A DNA stretch of 10,510 nucleotides, from the NCBI GenBank assembly GCA_021199695.1, contig JAJQHP010000225.1, positions 1 to 10,510 on the forward strand, read 5' to 3'. Made by a program: the position numbers and the translations under genes. Source of the DNA: Clostridiales bacterium. GTDB taxonomy: Bacteria; Bacillota; Clostridia; Oscillospirales; Oscillospiraceae. Positions 6,827-10,510 of this stretch are shown here, piece by piece (the first letter of the stretch is position 1; every line of letters begins with the position of its first letter). The notes under the pieces were generated by a model. It worked only from the letters and a program-made list of their open reading frames with translations. It was not told where the DNA came from and made no database searches.

Positions 6827-8670
6827 GAGACCGCCTCCTCAATGGCTGCCGCGATGTGGGCCCCATCGATGCCCAGCAGCTCCCGCAGCTGAGAGATGCT
6901 GCCGTGGGTGACCAGTCCGTCCCCGGCGTTGAGCAGAACGACCCGTTTCAGCCAGACGTTCAGCGCCGCCAACTGTGTGGCCAGGTCCCGGCCCACCGAG
7001 CCCCGGGAGGCCACCTCCTCCACCACGGTCAGCCGGTGGGTGCGCCTGACGCTGTCCAGCACCGGGCCGCTGTCCAGAGGGGAGATGCGGTTGAGCTTGA
7101 TGACCTCGCAGAAGATCTGCCGCTTTTCCAGCATCCGGGCGGCCTCCAGAGCCTCCCCGATCAGAGTGCCGTAGGTCACCAGGGTCATGTCCGTCCCCTG
7201 GCGCAGGATGACGGTGGGCTGGTCGGAGGTGTCCTCCGAGAAGCCGTTCTCGCCCCCCTTGGGGTAACGAATGGCCACCGGCCCACGGGCCTCCTTCACC
7301 GACCAGGAGAGCATACTCTCCAGCTCGGCAAAGCTGGCGGGGGCCAAAATGACCATATGGGGGACGGCGGAGAGCATGGAGACATCGTAAGTACCCTGAT
7401 GGGTCTCCCCATCCTCCCCGGACAGGCCCGCATGGTCTACCCCCAGCACTACATGGAGCTTCTGGATGGCCACATCATGGATAAGCATATCATAGGACCG
7501 CTGCAGGAAGGTGGAGTAGACGGCAAACACGGGCACCAGCCCCTGCTTCGCCATGCCCGCGCACATGGAGACGGCGTGGCCCTCGGCGATGCCCACGTCA
7601 AAGAACCGCCGGGGGAACCGCTCGGCAAAGCCGGACAGCCCGGTGCCGCTCTCCATGGCGGCGGTGACGGCGCAGAGGTTCGTCTCCTCCTGGCCCAGTT
7701 TACACATGGTCCTTCCAAAGACGGAGGAGAAGCTCTCCTTCGCCGGCTTCAGAGGAAGGCCCGTCTCCGGCCGGAAGGGGGCGACCCCGTGGAAATTGGA
7801 GGGCATGGCCTCCGCCGGAGGGTACCCCTTCCCCTTGATGGTGCGCACATGGACCACCACGGGGCCTTCCAGATGCCTGGCGTACCGGAGCAGCCGGGTC
7901 AGCTCGCTGAGATTGTGGCCGTCCACCGGGCCCAGGTAGGAAAAGCCCATATCCTCGAACATACTGCTGGGCAGCAATGTCCCCTTGATGGCCTTTTTGA
8001 TCCGGTGGGTCAGGGCGTACAGGTGCTTCCCTCCGGGTATCTTCCGGGTAAAGCTCCGGTATGCCTGCTTAAAACGGAGGTAGGACGCCTTGAGATGGTG
8101 GCGACGAAGGAGGGTGGCAATGCCTCCCACATTTTTCTTGATGCTCATGCCGTTGTCGTTGACAATGACCACCATACGCTCGCCGCTGCCACCGGCGTCG
8201 GAAAGCCCCTCATAGGCCAGCCCTCCGGTGAGGGCGCCGTCCCCGATCAGGGCCAGGACGTCATAGTCCTCCCCCCGGATGCTTCTGGCCCGGGCCATGC
8301 CCACCGCCACGGACACCGAGTTGGAGGCGTGGCCTGCAATAAAAGCGTCGTGGACGCTCTCGTTGGGCTTCGGGAAACCGGAAAGTCCCCCGAATTTCCG
8401 CATGGTGTCCATCTGCTCCGCCCGGCCGGTGAGGATCTTATGGATATAGCACTGGTGTCCCACATCGAACACCACCCGGTCACGGGCGGTGTCGTATACC
8501 CGATGGATAGCGACCGTCAGCTCCACTGCCCCCAGATTGGAGGCCAGATGTCCCCCGGTAGCCGCCACAGACTGCACCAGATCCCGGCGCCGCTTTTCGC
8601 ACAGTTCGATTCCCTCGCTGTCCGTCAGATCGGTCAGTGGCAGGGAAAGTTCCTTTACATACTCCCACAT
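6823..8670 (-). CDS. dxs: 1-deoxy-D-xylulose-5-phosphate synthase
   Basis: Thiamine-diphosphate enzyme that condenses pyruvate and glyceraldehyde-3-phosphate to DXP, the first step of the MEP isoprenoid pathway and a source for thiamine and pyridoxal. The protein has 615 residues, near the usual 620. Conserved features are GGHLASNLG with His41, GHQCYIHKILTGR (71-83), the thiamine-diphosphate motif starting GDGALTGG at 143 and ending in NDNG at 171-174, FHGV with His294, the catalytic Glu363 in DVGIAEGHAV, YSTFLQR (385-391), and GEDGETHQG with Asp420 and His424. Two active-site positions differ from the common pattern: Gly364 where Gln is usual, and His413 where the substrate-phosphate arginine of DRAG is usual. 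An in-frame TAA just upstream fixes the ATG; its GGAGG lies 13 bases away, which is long. It follows the DUF212 gene by 27 bases. Confidence 0.98.
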   Translation of the reverse strand: MWEYVKELSLPLTDLTDSEGIELCEKRRRDLVQSVAATGGHLASNLGAVELTVAIHRVYDTARDRVVFDVGHQCYIHKILTGRAEQMDTMRKFGGLSGFPKPNESVHDAFIAGHASNSVSVAVGMARARSIRGEDYDVLALIGDGALTGGLAYEGLSDAGGSGERMVVIVNDNGMSIKKNVGGIATLLRRHHLKASYLRFKQAYRSFTRKIPGGKHLYALTHRIKKAIKGTLLPSSMFEDMGFSYLGPVDGHNLSELTRLLRYARHLEGPVVVHVRTIKGKGYPPAEAMPSNFHGVAPFRPETGLPLKPAKESFSSVFGRTMCKLGQEETNLCAVTAAMESGTGLSGFAERFPRRFFDVGIAEGHAVSMCAGMAKQGLVPVFAVYSTFLQRSYDMLIHDVAIQKLHVVLGVDHAGLSGEDGETHQGTYDVSMLSAVPHMVILAPASFAELESMLSWSVKEARGPVAIRYPKGGENGFSEDTSDQPTVILRQGTDMTLVTYGTLIGEALEAARMLEKRQIFCEVIKLNRISPLDSGPVLDSVRRTHRLTVVEEVASRGSVGRDLATQLAALNVWLKRVVLLNAGDGLVTHGSISQLRELLGIDGAHIAAAIEEAVS

Positions 8671-8697
8671 GGTTTTGTTTTATCCTCCCCGGCCCGT

Positions 8698-9144
8698 TCA
8701 GCGAAACAGCTCAACGCCGACGATCCCCACGCAGAAGCCCAGCAGGGCGCCAAAAAACACCTGGAGCACCGTATGCCCCATGACGACCTTGAGCTCCTGG
8801 TGGATCAGGTTGGGCCCCATCTCCTCCGGGATGCTCTTGAGCAGTTCGTTGAGCACCTTCGCCTGCTCACCGGAGGAGCGGCGGACATGGGTTGCATCAT
8901 ACATGGTCACAATGGCAAAGAGGCAGGCAATGGCGAACAGCCCCGAGTCAAAACCGTAGAGCAGCCCGGTGGTCGTGGCGCAACAGGTCACCAGGGCAGA
9001 GTGAGAGCTGGGCATACCGCCGCTCTCCAGAAATTTTTCCCGGGAAAAGTATCCCTCTGTGATGCGCTGAATAAAACCTTTGGCGAGCTGTGCCAGCGCC
9101 CAGGAGAGGGCAGACAGCACCAGAATTCGATTTCCCAACGGCAT
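8698..9144 (-). CDS. Divergent PAP2/DUF212 family membrane protein (YuiD-like)
   Basis: Small membrane protein of the divergent PAP2 family, whose biochemical function is not established. The protein has 148 residues. The hallmark FLESGGMPSSHSALV (38-52, His48) resembles the PSGH motif of PAP2 lipid phosphatases. The segments MYDATHVRRSSGEQAKVLN (81-99) and VMGHTVLQVFFGALLG (121-136) are also typical of the family. Hydrophobic stretches that could cross the membrane lie at about 6-22, 50-64, 66-82 and 121-145. The classical flanking PAP2 motifs (KxxxxxxRP and SRxxxxxHxxxD) are not seen, so phosphatase activity is uncertain. The ATG has GAGGA about 9 bases upstream. It sits 21 bases after ispA and 27 bases before dxs, which invites a role with isoprenoid phosphates; this is inference from position only. 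Confidence 0.93.
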   Translation of the reverse strand: MPLGNRILVLSALSWALAQLAKGFIQRITEGYFSREKFLESGGMPSSHSALVTCCATTTGLLYGFDSGLFAIACLFAIVTMYDATHVRRSSGEQAKVLNELLKSIPEEMGPNLIHQELKVVMGHTVLQVFFGALLGFCVGIVGVELFR

Positions 9145-9165
9145 ATATCTTCGTCCTCGCTTTCG

Positions 9166-10041
9166 TCAGTTGCTCCGGCCTGCCAGATAGTCTGCCAGAG
9201 CCTCCAGAAAAGTCGTTTCCAGTCCGGTCCCCTCCAGGGCCCGTTTGGCGATCTGGGTCTGCTCCCGGATGATGCGCTCCGATTCCTCCACACCCCATAG
9301 GGAAACCAGGGTGGATTTCCCCTGGGCGGCGTCCTTCCCCACCGTCTTGCCCATCTCCGCCGACGTGGCGGTCATGTCCAGGATGTCATCCCGGATCTGG
9401 AAGGCAAGCCCCACGGCGGCGGCGTACTCCCGGGCGGCCTGCATCTGCTCCGTACTGCCTCCGGCGGCGGCCACCCCCATGAGACAGGCCGCCTCCAGCA
9501 GGCAGCCGGTTTTCAGGGCGTTCATACCGGCGATCTCCTCCGGGGTAAGCGTTCGCTCCTCCCCCTGCATATCCAGCACCTGTCCGGCGCACATCCCGTC
9601 CTGCCCCGCTTCCCGGGCCAGGGTCAGCGCCGCCGTCAGCCGCCGCTCCTCCGGCAGGGGGGCGGAGAGCACCTGCTCAAAGGCCGCCGCCTGGAGGGCG
9701 TCCCCCGCCAGCACCGCCATGCACTCCCCGAATACCTTGTGATTGGTGGGTCGGCCCCGGCGGAGGTCATCGTTGTCCATACAGGGCAGGTCGTCATGGA
9801 TGAGGGAATAGGTGTGGACCATCTCGATGGCGGCGGCGAAGGGCAGCGCCTGCTCCCCTTCCCCTCCGGCGGCCTGGCAAAAGGCCATGGTCAGCACCGG
9901 CCGGATACGCTTTCCCCCTGCCAGAAGGCTGTACCGCATGGCGGTATACAGCTCCCCATAGGGAGGCTCGCCGGTGAAGCACTGCTCCAGGTAGCTCTCT
10001 ATTTTCTCCTGATAGGCGCTCAATTCTCTCTGGAAGTCCAC
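9166..10041 (-). CDS. ispA: Farnesyl diphosphate synthase (polyprenyl synthetase)
   Basis: Adds isopentenyl diphosphate to allylic diphosphates to make farnesyl diphosphate (C15), the precursor of undecaprenyl phosphate and quinone side chains. The protein has 291 residues, as expected. The first aspartate-rich motif is DDLPCMD (83-89), with the two-residue insertion of bacterial enzymes, followed by RRGRPT. The second is DDILD (218-222) in a GLAFQIRDDILD context. GGKRIRP (42-48) binds the diphosphate of IPP. An aromatic residue five positions before the first motif (Tyr78) together with the insertion favours a C15 product over C20. The start is a GTG at 10041: GAGGAG overlaps the end of xseB 7 bases upstream, while longer in-frame versions run antisense-like through xseB and lack family similarity. 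Confidence 0.97.
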   Translation of the reverse strand: MDFQRELSAYQEKIESYLEQCFTGEPPYGELYTAMRYSLLAGGKRIRPVLTMAFCQAAGGEGEQALPFAAAIEMVHTYSLIHDDLPCMDNDDLRRGRPTNHKVFGECMAVLAGDALQAAAFEQVLSAPLPEERRLTAALTLAREAGQDGMCAGQVLDMQGEERTLTPEEIAGMNALKTGCLLEAACLMGVAAAGGSTEQMQAAREYAAAVGLAFQIRDDILDMTATSAEMGKTVGKDAAQGKSTLVSLWGVEESERIIREQTQIAKRALEGTGLETTFLEALADYLAGRSN

Positions 10042-10045
10042 TTGT

Positions 10046-10279
10046 CTACTCCTCGCTTTCAAAGGGCTGCCCCACCGGCTCTCCATCCGGGCCCTTGGAC
10101 AGCTTCTGTACCTTCTGTTCCGCAGAGTCCAGCAGCTTGCTGCACCCGGCAATGAGCTTCGTCCCCTCCTCAAACAGGGCGATGGACTGCTCCAGGGGGA
10201 CCTCCCCCCGCTCCAGCTGGGAGACGATGGTCTCCAGCCGGGCCATTGATTCCTCAAAATTCAACTTTTTGGAAGCCAT
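10046..10279 (-). CDS. xseB: Exonuclease VII small subunit
   Basis: Small subunit of exonuclease VII, several copies of which bind the large subunit XseA; the complex degrades single-stranded DNA from both ends. With the ATG at 10279 the protein has 77 residues, normal for XseB. It shows the family core LNFEESMARLETIVSQLERG, then VPLEQSIALFEEG and a helical segment ending SAEQKVQKL, predicted to be mostly helical, with a short acidic tail. A GTG six bases upstream (10285) overlaps the xseA stop, but AAGGA is only 3 bases before it and 9 bases before the ATG, so the ATG is preferred. Its final codons, GAG GAG, also serve as the ribosome site for ispA. Confidence 0.96.
   Translation of the reverse strand: MASKKLNFEESMARLETIVSQLERGEVPLEQSIALFEEGTKLIAGCSKLLDSAEQKVQKLSKGPDGEPVGQPFESEE
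10049..10054 (-). promoter_or_regulatory. Ribosome binding site that fixes the ispA GTG start
   Basis: GAGGAG on the minus strand forms the last two codons of xseB and sits 7 bases before the GTG at 10041. There is no ATG with a comparable site near the expected N-terminus of IspA, so this supports the GTG start and suggests coupling to xseB translation. Confidence 0.8.
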
Positions 10280-10281
10280 GC

Positions 10282-10510
10282 TCACACGTCCTTTTTCTTG
10301 TTCATCACAGTGCAGTTTAATCTGCCGTCAGCGAGCCGCAGAGTGATCTCCTCCCCCAGAGCGGCCTGGTCCACGGAGGACAAAATGCGCCCCTCCCCGT
10401 TCTGGGCCAGGCTGTATCCCCTGGCCAGCACCTTCATGGGGCTCATGGCGTCCAGTCCCGCCGCCAGGGCCGCCAGGCGGTTCCGCTCCCGGTGGGTCGT
10501 TGTCTGCATC
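10282..10510 (-). CDS. xseA: Exonuclease VII large subunit, C-terminal end (partial)
   Basis: Catalytic subunit of exonuclease VII, cut by the window edge so that only about the last 75 codons are present. The fragment shows the conserved end of the family: LDAMSPMKVLARGYSLAQN followed by a short beta-rich tail with GEEITLRLADGRLNCTV and a lysine-rich terminus. The Met at 10509 is internal, not the start. The TGA stop is two bases before the preferred xseB ATG, the usual xseA-xseB arrangement. The catalytic and N-terminal OB-fold domains lie outside the window and cannot be checked. Confidence 0.94.
   Translation of the reverse strand, partial: MQTTTHRERNRLAALAAGLDAMSPMKVLARGYSLAQNGEGRILSSVDQAALGEEITLRLADGRLNCTVMNKKKDV

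Noticed and set aside
6856..9300. 814-codon open frame on the plus strand opposite dxs and the DUF212 gene
   Set aside because: It runs antisense to two well-recognised genes, shows low-complexity His/Gly/Pro/Leu-rich composition and no family motif. Long antisense frames are expected from GC-rich codon use.
10042..10257. N-terminal extension of IspA through xseB
   Set aside because: The extension is out-of-frame xseB sequence rich in Arg/Ser/Pro. The GTG at 10041 has a well-placed GAGGAG.

Overview
This window is an ordinary, gene-dense chromosomal block. Every gene is on the minus strand, so the genes are transcribed from right to left. GC-rich DNA, Firmicutes-type gene order (xseA-xseB-ispA-dxs-tlyA-nadK-argR-recN), strong GGAGG-type ribosome sites, sigma-A-like promoters and a tyrosyl T-box leader together suggest a GC-rich member of the Clostridia. 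An Oscillospiraceae-like gut bacterium is my best guess; it rests on gene order and protein style, not on a search.

Right part (about 2961-10510): nine tightly packed genes that look like one long operon entering from outside the window. In order of transcription they are the end of xseA and xseB (exonuclease VII), ispA (farnesyl diphosphate synthase), a divergent PAP2/DUF212 membrane protein, dxs (first step of the MEP isoprenoid pathway), tlyA (rRNA 2'-O-methyltransferase), nadK (NAD kinase), argR (arginine repressor) and recN (DNA repair ATPase). Junctions are 4-base ATGA overlaps (dxs/tlyA, tlyA/nadK) or gaps of about 2-32 bases. No internal promoter or terminator is evident. ispA, dxs and probably the DUF212 gene form an isoprenoid cluster inside a set otherwise concerned with DNA repair, NADP supply and ribosome modification.

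Middle part (about 1311-2936): tyrS as a separate transcription unit. It has a consensus promoter (TTGACA, 17 bases, TATAGT), a complete T-box leader with a UAC tyrosine specifier, the T-box antiterminator and competing terminator, the tyrS gene, and a strong hairpin terminator after it.

Left part (1-1260): tgt (tRNA-guanine transglycosylase, queuosine pathway) with its own promoter (TTGATT, 17 bases, TATAAT) and a leader of about 78 bases that could fold. tyrS and tgt both act on tRNA-Tyr.

There are no mobile elements, CRISPR arrays, RNA genes or broken genes. I did not find a convincing new system. The most useful second looks are the possible link between queuosine and T-box sensing, the DUF212 protein placed between two isoprenoid genes, and two departures from the usual active-site residues in Dxs.
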